Positions 34,696-44,181 of a stretch of 64,000 bases of DNA are shown piece by piece (within the stretch, counting starts at the first letter, position 1; every line of letters begins with the position of its first letter). The stretch is taken from the NCBI GenBank assembly GCA_963708115.1, contig CAVPRX010000001.1, forward strand, positions 186,001-250,000. Direction: 5' to 3'. A model generated the notes under the pieces. It was not told the DNA's origin, ran no database searches, and was given only the letters and a program-made list of their open reading frames with translations. The DNA is from VRUE01 sp963708115 (GTDB lineage: Bacteria > Actinomycetota > Thermoleophilia > Solirubrobacterales > 70-9). A program made the position numbers and the translations under genes.

Positions 34696-36915
34696 TCAAC
34701 GCCGCCGGCCGGTCGAGCGATGGTGGCGCCGGGTGGCCTTGACAGTGAAGTCGTAGACAGCTGGAGGACCGATCACACCCGCCGCATCCATGGCGCGAAC
34801 GGAGAACGTGTGGGCGCCGAGGGCGAGTGTCGGCAGCGTGCGGGGAGACGCACATGACCCGAAGGCGCGGTCGTCCAGCTTGCACTGGAATGTCGAGCCC
34901 TCCTGGTCGGAGGCGAACCGGAAAGTCGGCCGACGATCGCGGCTGCGCTTGGGCGGCTTGCGAGTCAGTGTCGTCGTCGGAGGGCCCTGCGCCGGCTGAC
35001 CGGATGCTTGGGACTGGATCGACGGCATCCCCGCGACGACCGATTGAACGACGATTGGCTGGACAGGCACCTGGGTCAGCGATGCGGAGGCACTGAGCAG
35101 GCCTGCGGGGGCGACGGTGGCTGTGACTTCGGCTGTTCCGACCACGGTCGACGAGGTGATCGGAACGGTGTAGGTGCCATCGCCGTTGTCGACGACTTGG
35201 CCGATCTGCTGGTCCGGGTCGGTCGAGGCAAATTCGAGTTCCCGACCGGCAATTGGGTTGCCGTGCGCGTCGATGACGGTTGCCGTCGCGGTCGACGCAG
35301 AGGCGCCGTTTGCGGGGATCGCAGATGGCTGCATGCTCACGGAAACATGGGCCGGCGCTCCAGGTATCTGGGTCAGGACGGTGAAGCCGGCGATACCGGG
35401 ATTCGGCAGGGCATCTGTAGCGGTGATCGTCTTCGCCCCGGCAGAGGTCGACGCAGTGACCTGAGTGGTGTAGGTGCCATCGCCGTTATCAACCACTTTG
35501 CCGAAGTCGATGCCGGGATCGGTTGACGTGAATTCGAGCCAGTCCCCAGAGACCGGGTCGCCGTTGGCATAGGTGACGGTCGCTGTCGCAGTCGTGGTCG
35601 AGGCTCCATCGGCGGGCAGCGAGGCCGGCTGCAGCGCAACCGAGACATGCGTCGCGAAGGGTTCTGGCTTGTCCGCCATCCACGCCGTCAGATCCGCGGG
35701 CCTCGAGGCGATGAAGTCTCGCGTCCCTTGCACGGCTTTGGCGATTGCGGCGAGGTCGGCCTCGTGCCTCGAGTTCGACTGTTCCATCGTCTCCCACGGT
35801 TTCAACAGTGCTGCCGTTGCAACTGCTTGCGAATCGAGCGGAACGCTGTCTATCGCCGCCTTGACAAATCGCAGCGCCTTCCAATAACGCGCCGCGCAAC
35901 TGGGGTCTTTCAAGCACTTCGTGAACAACAGACCCTCCCCTTCGTCGAAGGGAAGATGTTCCACCCAGGTCTGGTCGGTGCCCCAGGGAAGCATCTGGAA
36001 GCGTCCGATGGGATCACTGAGGAGGTAGTAGTTGTTCAGCCATATGTAGCTGTCCCAGTGCCCGATGTAGTGTTCGACCGCCCAGAGGCGAGTCATCTCG
36101 GCCAGGTCGGCGTAGGGCTGCACGCGTTCGTCGAAATCGGCCGGTTCGGTGCCGTTGACGGCGGCAACCAGCGCATCGATATCCGAGGTGTCGGTTTCGT
36201 CGCCCTCGTCGATTTCAAAGGGCGTCGTACCGGGACCGACATCACTTCCGTAGATGGCCTCGTAAAGGTGTCCGAACGGCCCGAAGCGCTTTTCGAGCGC
36301 GACATCGTCGACGGCCTCGACATTCAGGTGCAACCCGAAGTCTTCGCCGTTGAGTTCGACGTACGCGTAGCCGGTGCGCGGGGACGGGATCCCGGCCGAG
36401 CGGAGCGCTTCATAGGCCAATCGCTCGTGGATGAACGACTTGTCCTGGACCATGTTGTTCAGGCTCAGCTTCTTCAGGCCTAGGTACTTTTTGCCCTTTT
36501 CCCCTTTTGAGTTTTCAAAGTTGAACTTGATCTTGAAGGAGGCCTTTTTGTCCAACTCCCGAAACGAGCCGATTCCGCCCTTGAGGCGGATGCCGACCAT
36601 CACCGGCGGAGAGAATTCGCCGATCGTTTGCGGGGTACCTTCCGTCGACGCGATGGAGAAGGTGCCTTCGACGTAGTCGACCTCCGGTGCTTCTTCCAGT
36701 TTCTGTTCGGATTCCGGCGGCAGGGTCAGCCTGATTACATCGACCGTGCTGGGTTCATACATCGCCGCAGGCGGGTCGCCAACCGGTTCCACAACCGCCG
36801 CCGCCGCCGGGGCGGCGCCGACCATCAATCCGACAGCCACCCAGCCGACCCCCGCCAAGCATTTGACTCTCACAAACATCCCCATTCCCAATAGCAATCT
36901 TAGCGGGCAGCGCAA
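34696..36915 (-). CDS. Secreted CotH-kinase protein with Ig-like repeats
   Basis: 739 residues. Signal peptide (about 1-40), CotH domain (about 45-420; VGIRLKGGIGSFRELDKK, KKLSLNNMVQDKSFIHE, MLPWGTDQTWVEHLPF), two tandem invasin/Big-1-like Ig repeats (each with ASTTTATATV or ASASTATATV and VVDNGDGTY blocks, about 430-620), then a final Ig-like repeat with TFQCKLDDRAFGSCASP and a very basic end (RRHHRSTGRRR). The repeats suggest a long surface-displayed stalk. ATG 36885 is an alternative start. The Ig repeats are absent from its paralogue downstream, so the pair has diverged by domain gain or loss. Confidence 0.88.
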   Translation of the reverse strand: MRCPLRLLLGMGMFVRVKCLAGVGWVAVGLMVGAAPAAAAVVEPVGDPPAAMYEPSTVDVIRLTLPPESEQKLEEAPEVDYVEGTFSIASTEGTPQTIGEFSPPVMVGIRLKGGIGSFRELDKKASFKIKFNFENSKGEKGKKYLGLKKLSLNNMVQDKSFIHERLAYEALRSAGIPSPRTGYAYVELNGEDFGLHLNVEAVDDVALEKRFGPFGHLYEAIYGSDVGPGTTPFEIDEGDETDTSDIDALVAAVNGTEPADFDERVQPYADLAEMTRLWAVEHYIGHWDSYIWLNNYYLLSDPIGRFQMLPWGTDQTWVEHLPFDEGEGLLFTKCLKDPSCAARYWKALRFVKAAIDSVPLDSQAVATAALLKPWETMEQSNSRHEADLAAIAKAVQGTRDFIASRPADLTAWMADKPEPFATHVSVALQPASLPADGASTTTATATVTYANGDPVSGDWLEFTSTDPGIDFGKVVDNGDGTYTTQVTASTSAGAKTITATDALPNPGIAGFTVLTQIPGAPAHVSVSMQPSAIPANGASASTATATVIDAHGNPIAGRELEFASTDPDQQIGQVVDNGDGTYTVPITSSTVVGTAEVTATVAPAGLLSASASLTQVPVQPIVVQSVVAGMPSIQSQASGQPAQGPPTTTLTRKPPKRSRDRRPTFRFASDQEGSTFQCKLDDRAFGSCASPRTLPTLALGAHTFSVRAMDAAGVIGPPAVYDFTVKATRRHHRSTGRRR

Positions 36916-36956
36916 TGCATCACTCGCTTGTCGCCTAGGTCAAACAGGCCAACCCC

Positions 36957-36971
36957 TCGAATCTGATTCGA
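36957..36971. promoter_or_regulatory. 15-bp palindrome before malic enzyme
   Basis: TCGAATC-T-GATTCGA is a perfect 7-bp inverted repeat ending 7 nt before the malic enzyme ATG and 42 bp before the divergent cotH-like start. It could be an operator acting on either gene; it is too close to the ATG to leave a standard ribosome-binding site free. Confidence 0.4.
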
Positions 36972-36978
36972 TAGCGTC

Positions 36979-38436
<1,458 letters not shown>

Positions 38437-38440
38437 CTAG

Positions 38441-39346
38441 GTGGGGGTTCTGGTCACCGGAGCGAGCGGCTTCATCGGCTCGGCGCTGTGTGACGCGCTG
38501 CTCGCCCGCGGTGACACCGTCGTCGGTCTGTCGCGCGACCCGCAACGCGCCCGGGCGACAAACCCGAGTGTCGTCTGGCACGCCTGGGAGCCGACCCTGG
38601 AACGACCGCCGGCAGCCGCGTTCGAGAACGTCGACGGGGTGATCAACCTCGAGGGCGAGAAGATCAACCAGCGCTGGACCGACGACGCCAAGCGGCGGAT
38701 CATGGAGAGTCGCCGCACCGGTACCCGCAACCTGATTGCGGCGATCGCCGGGCTCGAGAGAAAGCCCAAGATCCTCGTCAACCAGTCGGCGATCGGCTTC
38801 TACGGCGATCGCGGCGACGCCATGGTCGACGAGTCGGCCGAGCCGGGAGAGGGCTACGACGCCGAGGTCGTGCGCGAGTGGGAGGCGGCGGCGGGCGAGG
38901 CCGAGGGCCTCGGCGTACGCCTCGTGATCGTCCGCACCGGGCACGTGCTCGACCCGCGCGGCGGCCTGCTCGGCGAACTGCTGACCCCGTTCAAACTCGG
39001 TGTCGGCGGCCCGATTGCCGGCGGGCGCCAGTACATGTCCTGGATCCACATCGACGACGAGGTCGGGATCCTGCTCTGGGCGCTCGACAGCGAGAAGGTG
39101 AGCGGCACGGTCAACTCGACCGCGCCCAACCCGGTCACCAACCGCGAGTTCTCCCGCGCGATCGGCCGGGCGCTTGGTCGGCCGGCGTCGGTCCCGGTGC
39201 CGGGATTTGTGCTCGACCTCAAATTCGGGGGCGAGTTCGGGAGGGTCTTGCGAGGGGGACAGCGGGTGATGCCGCGGCGGGCGCTCGATCTTGGCTACAA
39301 ATTTCGCTATCCGGAGATCGACGGGGCGTTGAAGAATTTGCTGTAG
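38441..39346 (+). CDS. TIGR01777-family NAD-dependent epimerase-like protein
   Basis: 301 residues, extended SDR fold. VLVTGASGFIGSALCDALLA is the dinucleotide site, and GVINLEGEKINQRWTDDAKR, NQSAIGFYGDRGDAMVDE and GGGRQYMSWIHIDD-like GGRQYMSWIHIDDEVGILL are the family blocks (E. coli YfcH group, role undefined). GTG start 4 nt after the malic enzyme stop. A 105-bp palindromic repeat begins 4 nt after its stop. Confidence 0.92.
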   Translation: MGVLVTGASGFIGSALCDALLARGDTVVGLSRDPQRARATNPSVVWHAWEPTLERPPAAAFENVDGVINLEGEKINQRWTDDAKRRIMESRRTGTRNLIAAIAGLERKPKILVNQSAIGFYGDRGDAMVDESAEPGEGYDAEVVREWEAAAGEAEGLGVRLVIVRTGHVLDPRGGLLGELLTPFKLGVGGPIAGGRQYMSWIHIDDEVGILLWALDSEKVSGTVNSTAPNPVTNREFSRAIGRALGRPASVPVPGFVLDLKFGGEFGRVLRGGQRVMPRRALDLGYKFRYPEIDGALKNLL

Positions 39347-39350
39347 GTGG

Positions 39351-39455
39351 GGCGCGGCGGGTGCTCCCCCGCTGCAACCCGCCGCCGCGAACTTTGCCTG
39401 GGTTCAGTCGCTTAGGCTGGCTCACAAGTTGCCGCGGGGGAGCACCCGCCGCGCC
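39351..39455 (-). repeat. Type-1 palindromic element, copy D
   Basis: Perfect 22-bp arms at 39351-39372 and 39434-39455 enclose 61 nt. Read on the minus strand the loop starts GGCAACTTGTGAGCCAGCC and ends GGCGGCGGGTTGCA, and it matches copies E and F along its length. GCAAC/GTTGC lets the stem extend inward. It fills the gap between convergent genes, 4 nt after the TIGR01777 stop and 13 nt from the lipoprotein gene stop. No T-run flanks it. Confidence 0.9.
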
Positions 39456-39468
39456 TCTCGGACAGCTA

Positions 39469-40062
39469 TTACAAGGCGGCGTTGACCGATTCGCGCAAGC
39501 TGGCCGAGTCGCCGGCTTCGCTCACGGCCTGGAGAAGCTGTCTCATCGCTGCGGTCCCCGAGATTTGGGGTAGTTGGGCGATTCCGGCGGTTTCCAGGAT
39601 CGGTTCGGAGAAGCGGGACGCGGCGCGGGTCGGTTCGCCGATGTATGCGATCGAGCTGGAGTCCTCGGTGGCGCGACGAGCGTTGGCACCGATGGTGGCG
39701 AGGTCGAGCTTTCCTTTGCTTTCAGCACTCGGCAGGCAGATGACACGGACCCGAACATCACCGGCTTCTCCCCCATCCCGAGCAAGCTCGCTTTTAGCTT
39801 CCGAGCAAAGCGACGCAGCCACGTAGACGCTGACGGTCGCCCCCTCGGCAGCTCCTTCGCCGCCCCCGCAGCCAGCTCCCACAAGCAAGAAGCAAGCAGC
39901 CACCAGCGCAACGCTCGCTGCCAGGAGAGCCTTGGCGGGAGATCGGGAGCGACGGGTGTCCCCCGCGGCAACTTGTGAGCCAGCCTCAGCGACTGCACCC
40001 ACACAAAGTTCTCGGCGGCGGGTTGCAGCGGGGGACACCCGTCGCCCCCCCCCTCTAGCCAA
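39469..40062 (-). CDS. Truncated periplasmic-binding-protein-like lipoprotein
   Basis: About 197 residues from TTG 40062; GTGs at 40038 and 40002 are alternatives. A hydrophobic signal (LLAASVALVAACFLLVGAGC) ends in a plausible lipoprotein Cys. The mature part resembles the first lobe of branched-chain amino-acid binding proteins (type 1 PBP): ARRATEDSSSIAYIGEPTRA and FSEPILETAGIAQLPQISGT. It stops after about 120 residues, where full proteins have 350 or more, so it is a truncated or one-lobe derivative. The first 40 codons are supplied by palindromic element E, including the basic stretch RRSRSPAK before the signal. Confidence 0.65.
   Translation of the reverse strand: MARGGGRRVSPAATRRRELCVGAVAEAGSQVAAGDTRRSRSPAKALLAASVALVAACFLLVGAGCGGGEGAAEGATVSVYVAASLCSEAKSELARDGGEAGDVRVRVICLPSAESKGKLDLATIGANARRATEDSSSIAYIGEPTRAASRFSEPILETAGIAQLPQISGTAAMRQLLQAVSEAGDSASLRESVNAAL
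39945..40049 (+). repeat. Type-1 palindromic element, copy E
   Basis: Arms 39945-39966 and 40028-40049 pair over 22 bp with one mismatch (18 bp perfect inside). The 61-nt loop starts GGCAACTTGTGAGCCAGCC and ends GGCGGCGGGTTGCA, like copies D and F. It lies 5 nt downstream of the pfk stop and is read as coding sequence for the N-terminus of the lipoprotein gene. Outer arm bases (GGGAGCGAC) differ from the other copies. Confidence 0.9.
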
Positions 40063-41083
40063 AGAACACCTCAGCCTCTTCGTAGAGCTCCTTTGGCACG
40101 GTCTTCAGCTCAGCCGTAGCCTCGCCGAGCTTGACCAGCTGGATATCGGTGCCACGCAACGCCGTCATCGTGCCCCAGTTGCCGTTGTGGACGGCATCGA
40201 TCGCGTGCAGGCCGAAACGGGTCGCGAGCACCCGGTCGAAGGCCGTCGGCGTGCCGCCGCGCTGCACGTGGCCGAGCACGGTCGCGCGCGTCTCCTTGCC
40301 GGTCCGCTGCTCGATCTCGTGCTCGAGCCAGTGCGCGATGCCGCCCAGCCGGACGTGACCGAAGGCGTCGAGCCCTTTGTCGCTGGTCTCGGGCATGCCG
40401 CCCTTCGGCTGCGCCCCCTCGGAGACGACGACGATCGGCGCAAAGCGGGCCTCCAGGCGCCGGCCGACGAGCCGGCAGACCTCGTCCAGGTCGAAGGGCT
40501 CCTCGGGGATCAGGATGACGTTGGCGCCACCGGCAAGACCGGCGTGAAAGGCGATCCAGCCGGCGTGGCGACCCATCACCTCGACGATCAGCACGCGGTG
40601 GTGACTGTCGGCCGTGGTGTGAAGGCGGTCGATCGCCTCCATCGCAATGTTGACCGCGGTATCGAAGCCGAAGGTGTAGTCGGTGGCGCTGAGGTCGTTG
40701 TCGATCGTCTTCGGCACGCCGACCACCGGCACGCCGTGCTCCTCGTGCAGACGGGCGGCGACGCCGAGCGTGTCCTCGCCGCCGATCGCGATCAGGCCTT
40801 CGACCCCTTCGGTCGCGATGTTCTCGACGATCCGCTCGGCCCCACCGTCCTCCTTGAAGGGGTTGGTCCGGGAAGAGCCGAGGATGGTCCCGCCACGCGG
40901 CAGGATGCCGCGCACCTCGGGGACCCCGAGCGGTCGGCTGTCGCGCGTCAGCGGCCCGTGCCAGCCGTCGCGGTAGCCGACGAACTCATGATCGAGGTGT
41001 TCGACCCCCTTGCGGACGATCGCCCGGATCACCGCGTTGAGTCCGGGGCAGTCGCCCCCGCCGGTGAGCACGCCAATCCGCAT
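40055..41083 (-). CDS. pfkA: 6-phosphofructokinase, PPi-type signature
   Basis: 342 residues, group III PFK. N-terminal GVLTGGGDCPGLNAVIRA, catalytic TIDNDLSATDYTFGFDT, VEVMGRHAGWIA and GHVQRGGTPTAFDR. The two phosphoryl-donor positions read Asp104 (AIGGEDTLG) and Lys125 (PKTIDND). In this family Asp at the first site with Lys at the second marks pyrophosphate-dependent enzymes such as that of Amycolatopsis methanolica, while Streptomyces ATP-PFKs have Gly at the first. I therefore infer PPi as donor, which would make the step reversible. Confidence 0.93.
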   Translation of the reverse strand: MRIGVLTGGGDCPGLNAVIRAIVRKGVEHLDHEFVGYRDGWHGPLTRDSRPLGVPEVRGILPRGGTILGSSRTNPFKEDGGAERIVENIATEGVEGLIAIGGEDTLGVAARLHEEHGVPVVGVPKTIDNDLSATDYTFGFDTAVNIAMEAIDRLHTTADSHHRVLIVEVMGRHAGWIAFHAGLAGGANVILIPEEPFDLDEVCRLVGRRLEARFAPIVVVSEGAQPKGGMPETSDKGLDAFGHVRLGGIAHWLEHEIEQRTGKETRATVLGHVQRGGTPTAFDRVLATRFGLHAIDAVHNGNWGTMTALRGTDIQLVKLGEATAELKTVPKELYEEAEVFFG

Positions 41084-41119
41084 TACTCTTCAGCTTACGC
41101 AGGCGACAGAAGGAGCGAG

Positions 41120-41935
41120 ATGAGCGACGCAGTCGATCTGGACGCAGTCAGGAAAGCACAACAACAGACCTGGTCCGAGGGCGATTTCGCGATGGTCGCC
41201 AACCTCGTCATGATGCCCTCCGAACAGCTTGCCGAGGCGCTGGAGATCATTCCCGGCGAGCGCGTGCTCGACGTCGCCTGCGGCAGCGGCAATGCCGCAC
41301 TTGCGGCCGCGCGGCGCTCCTGGGGCGACGTCGTCGGGGTCGATTTCGTCCCGGCGCTGCTCGAGCGCGGCCGCGAGCGGGCGGCGACGGAGCGCCTCGA
41401 CGTCGAGTTCGTCGAGGGAGACGCCGCAGAGTTGCCATTTGGCGAGGCCGAGTTCGACGTGGTCACGTCGGTCTTCGGGGCGATGTTCGCCCCCGATCAG
41501 GAGAAGACGGCAGCGGAGCTGCTGCGCGTCTGCAAGCCGGGCGGCCGGATCGGCATGGGCAACTGGACGCCGGATGGCGGCGTCGGCGGCATGTTCATGA
41601 CGGTCGCAAAGCACGCTCCACCGCCGCCGGGCCTCAACCCACCTCTGCTCTGGGGCACCGAGGAGCGGCTTCGCCAGCTGTTCGGCGACGGGATCTCCGA
41701 CCTGCGCGTCGAGCGCCGCATCTCGCGCCAGCCCTTCCGCTCCGCCGATCACTACCTCGACTTCTTCCGCACCTACTTCGGCCCGGTCAAAGTCGCCTTC
41801 GAACGGGTCGGCAGCGAGGGGGAAGAGGCGCTCGAGCGCGACCTACGCGCCTACCTGGAGCAGGCGAACACGGCCGGCGACAGAGCGCTCGTGCTCGAGG
41901 CGGAGTACCTCGAGGTGATCGCTACGCGGGCCTGA
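41120..41935 (+). CDS. Class I SAM-dependent methyltransferase
   Basis: 271 residues. SAM motif I VLDVACGSGNAALAAAR, motif II region ELPFGEAEFDVVTSVF and motif III ELLRVCKPGGRIGMGNW, followed by a C-terminal cap (HYLDFFRTYFGPVKVAFERV). UbiE/Methyltransf_11 type; substrate unknown. ATG 41120 follows AAGGAG at about 5 nt. It diverges from pfk with 36 bp between. Confidence 0.9.
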   Translation: MSDAVDLDAVRKAQQQTWSEGDFAMVANLVMMPSEQLAEALEIIPGERVLDVACGSGNAALAAARRSWGDVVGVDFVPALLERGRERAATERLDVEFVEGDAAELPFGEAEFDVVTSVFGAMFAPDQEKTAAELLRVCKPGGRIGMGNWTPDGGVGGMFMTVAKHAPPPPGLNPPLLWGTEERLRQLFGDGISDLRVERRISRQPFRSADHYLDFFRTYFGPVKVAFERVGSEGEEALERDLRAYLEQANTAGDRALVLEAEYLEVIATRA

Positions 41936-41948
41936 GGCAAGCGGACCG

Positions 41949-42101
41949 TCAGGAACTGCTTGGCTTGAAGACCCGGAGGGTGGCGCCGATCAGCAGGACG
42001 CCGAAGAAGATCAGCCCTGCAACACCGCCACCCTGGCCCAGCCAGGCGTAGCCGACGGTGGTTGCGGCGAGCGCCATGAAGAGGGTGACCACGAGTCCCA
42101 T
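41949..42101 (-). CDS. 50-residue two-TM membrane protein of the trp operon
   Basis: Short gene starting MGLVVTLFMALAATTVGYAW and ending RVFKPSSS, with two hydrophobic segments (about 1-20 and 26-44) around a Gly-rich turn. An AGGA lies upstream of the ATG. It begins 29 nt after the trpA stop on the same strand, so it is probably the last gene of the trp operon. No function recognised; a small membrane protein at this place may be a conserved lineage feature. Confidence 0.6.
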   Translation of the reverse strand: MGLVVTLFMALAATTVGYAWLGQGGGVAGLIFFGVLLIGATLRVFKPSSS

Positions 42102-42130
42102 GCGGCCGGAATCCTAATAGAAGCCGCGGT

Positions 42131-43000
42131 CTACGCGGCGAGCGCGGCGTGAGAGTCGCGGAGGAATTCGCCTACCGCCGCTGCAGCGGCATCGGCCGAG
42201 CCGGCCTCGCCGGCGGCGCGGACCAGGCGACTGCCGACAATCACGCCGTCGGCTATCACGCCGACTTCGGCGACCTGCTCGGGAGTGCCGATGCCGAAGC
42301 CGACCGCCACCGGCACCTCTGCCTCGGCCTTGGTTGCCGCGACAAGCTCGGTGAGCCCCTCGGGAAGCTGCCGACGCTCGCCCGTCGTGCCGACGGTGGA
42401 GACGACGTAGACGAAACCCTGGGCAGCGGCGCAGATGCGGTCCCGGCGCTCGGGGGGCGTGGTCGGCGCCAGCAACGGGACGAGCGCGAGCCCAGCTCCG
42501 GAAAGCGCCTCGCGAATCTCGTCAGCCTCGTCGAGCGGCAGATCAGGCACGATCGCCCCAACTGCCCCTGCAGCTGCAGCGCGCCGAGCAAACTCAGCTA
42601 CACCTCCGTGCGCGAGCACCATGTTCGAGTAGACCATCAACACGACGGGGATCCGCTCCGACACCGACGCGCAGACCTCAAGCGTGCTCTCCAAGGTCGC
42701 ACCGGCGACCAGAGCGTCGGTTGCAGCCGCGTGGATAAGCGGCCCATCGGCAAGCGGATCGGAAAAGGGCACCCCAAGCTCGATCAGATCTGCACCAGAC
42801 TCCACGTACGCCGCAGCTATCGCAAGCGAAGACTCGCGATCGGGGTAGCCACCCATCATGTAGGGCATCAGCGCAGCGCGCCCTTCCTCACCAGCTTCCC
42901 CAAAGGCCTGGGCGATCCGCTCAGCCCCCTTGGGCGCTTGCGAAGGGGGACTCGGAGGGTGACTCGACGGAGCCTCCATGCTGTTGCTCCGTCGAGTCAC
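42131..43000 (-). CDS. trpA: Tryptophan synthase alpha subunit
   Basis: Cleaves indole-glycerol phosphate to indole. Catalytic Glu and Asp in DLIELGVPFSDPLADGP, AAYVESG, GFVYVVSTVGTTGER and GFGIGTPEQV are typical. The usual N-terminus (ERIAQAFGEAGEEGRAALMPY) begins about 25 residues into the frame. The extra leader comes from a 27-bp hairpin straddling trpB-trpA. Possible starts are GTG 43000 (overlapping the trpB TGA) or ATG 42979, which lies in the hairpin loop. Confidence 0.95.
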   Translation of the reverse strand: MTRRSNSMEAPSSHPPSPPSQAPKGAERIAQAFGEAGEEGRAALMPYMMGGYPDRESSLAIAAAYVESGADLIELGVPFSDPLADGPLIHAAATDALVAGATLESTLEVCASVSERIPVVLMVYSNMVLAHGGVAEFARRAAAAGAVGAIVPDLPLDEADEIREALSGAGLALVPLLAPTTPPERRDRICAAAQGFVYVVSTVGTTGERRQLPEGLTELVAATKAEAEVPVAVGFGIGTPEQVAEVGVIADGVIVGSRLVRAAGEAGSADAAAAAVGEFLRDSHAALAA

Positions 43001-43012
43001 CCCCCGAGTCCC
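42947..43012. repeat. 27-bp hairpin spanning the trpB/trpA junction
   Basis: Arms 42947-42973 and 42986-43012 pair over 27 bp with one mismatch, leaving a 12-nt loop (AACAGCATGGAG on the coding strand) that contains an ATG in the trpA frame. The arms encode the last residues and stop of trpB and the non-homologous leader of TrpA. When folded in mRNA it would hide both candidate trpA starts or present the ATG in the loop. No target duplication is visible. Confidence 0.85.
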
Positions 43013-44181
43013 TCCCCACCGGTTCGCTCCACGACCTCGGCCAAGTCCTTATCGCCCCTGCCGCTCAGACAGAGCACGTCATAGCCGTCCCCCCCACCGT
43101 TCTCTAGCAACCACGCGATCGCGTGAGACGACTCAAGCGCCGGGATGATCCCCTCGAGCCGCGCCAGCTCGGCAAAGGCCGCCAGGGCCGCCGCGTCGGT
43201 CACCGCCGTGTAGGTGGCGCGGCCGGTGTCGCGCAGGTGCGCATGCTCGGGACCGACGCCGGGATAGTCGAGGCCCGCCGAGACCGAGTGGGCCTCGAGG
43301 ATCTGGCCCTCCTCGTCGGCGATCACCGCGGAGAGAGAGCCGTGCAGGACGCCGGTGCTCCCCGCCCCCAGCGACGCACCATGGCGACCGCTCTCGAGGC
43401 CCTCGCCGGCCGCCTCGACGCCGATCAGCTCGACCCCGGCATCGGCGATGAAAGGCGTGAAGATGCCGATCGAGTTCGAGCCGCCGCCGACGCAGGCGAT
43501 CACCCTGGACGGCAGGGCCTCCTCGGCGCCAAGTGCCTGCTCACGCGCCTCGTCGCCGATCACCCGTTGCAGGTCGCGAACGAGCGCCGGGAACGGCGCC
43601 GGCCCGACCGCCGAGCCGATCACGTAGTGGGTCGTCTCGGCGTTGGCGACCCAGTCGCGAATCGCGGCGCTGACGGCCTCCTTGAGCGTGCGCGCCCCGG
43701 CCTCGACCGGCGCGACCTCCGCCCCGAGCAGCTTCATCCGCTCGACGTTGGGCGCCTGACGGCGGATGTCCTCGGTGCCCATGTAGACGACGCACTCGAG
43801 GCCCAGCAGCGCGCACGCGGTCGCGGTCGCGACGCCGTGCTGACCGGCGCCGGTCTCGGCGATGATCCGCGGCTTGCCCATCCGCTGCGCCAGCAGCACC
43901 TGGCCGACCGCGTTGTTGATCTTGTGGGCGCCGGTGTGGGCGAGGTCCTCGCGCTTCAGGTAGACCCGACGTCCGGCCCGCTCGGAGAGCCGTTCGGCGA
44001 GGTAGAGCGGCGTCGGCCTGCCGATGAAGTCGCGCCGCAGCGAGGCGAGGCGCACGCGGAAGTCCTCGTCGCCGCTCGCCGCCGCCCACGCGGCCGTCAG
44101 CTCATCGAGCGCCGGGATCAGCGTCTCGGGGACGTAGCGGCCGCCGTAGGGGCCAAATCTCTCCTCGATGGCCGGGCTCAT
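42997..44181 (-). CDS. trpB: Tryptophan synthase beta subunit
   Basis: PLP enzyme joining indole and serine (394 aa). FGPYGGRYVPETL N-terminus, PLP lysine in HTGAHKINNAVGQ, ETGAGQHGVATAT, and the phosphate-binding CVGGGSNSIG. The ATG overlaps the trpF stop (ATGA). The last nine residues come from the arm of the hairpin at the trpA junction. Confidence 0.97.
   Translation of the reverse strand: MSPAIEERFGPYGGRYVPETLIPALDELTAAWAAASGDEDFRVRLASLRRDFIGRPTPLYLAERLSERAGRRVYLKREDLAHTGAHKINNAVGQVLLAQRMGKPRIIAETGAGQHGVATATACALLGLECVVYMGTEDIRRQAPNVERMKLLGAEVAPVEAGARTLKEAVSAAIRDWVANAETTHYVIGSAVGPAPFPALVRDLQRVIGDEAREQALGAEEALPSRVIACVGGGSNSIGIFTPFIADAGVELIGVEAAGEGLESGRHGASLGAGSTGVLHGSLSAVIADEEGQILEAHSVSAGLDYPGVGPEHAHLRDTGRATYTAVTDAAALAAFAELARLEGIIPALESSHAIAWLLENGGGDGYDVLCLSGRGDKDLAEVVERTGGEGLGG

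Noticed and set aside
39932..41119. Plus-strand extension of the methyltransferase over pfk
   Set aside because: The open frame is antisense to pfk. The methyltransferase has a well-placed ATG with AAGGAG at 41120.
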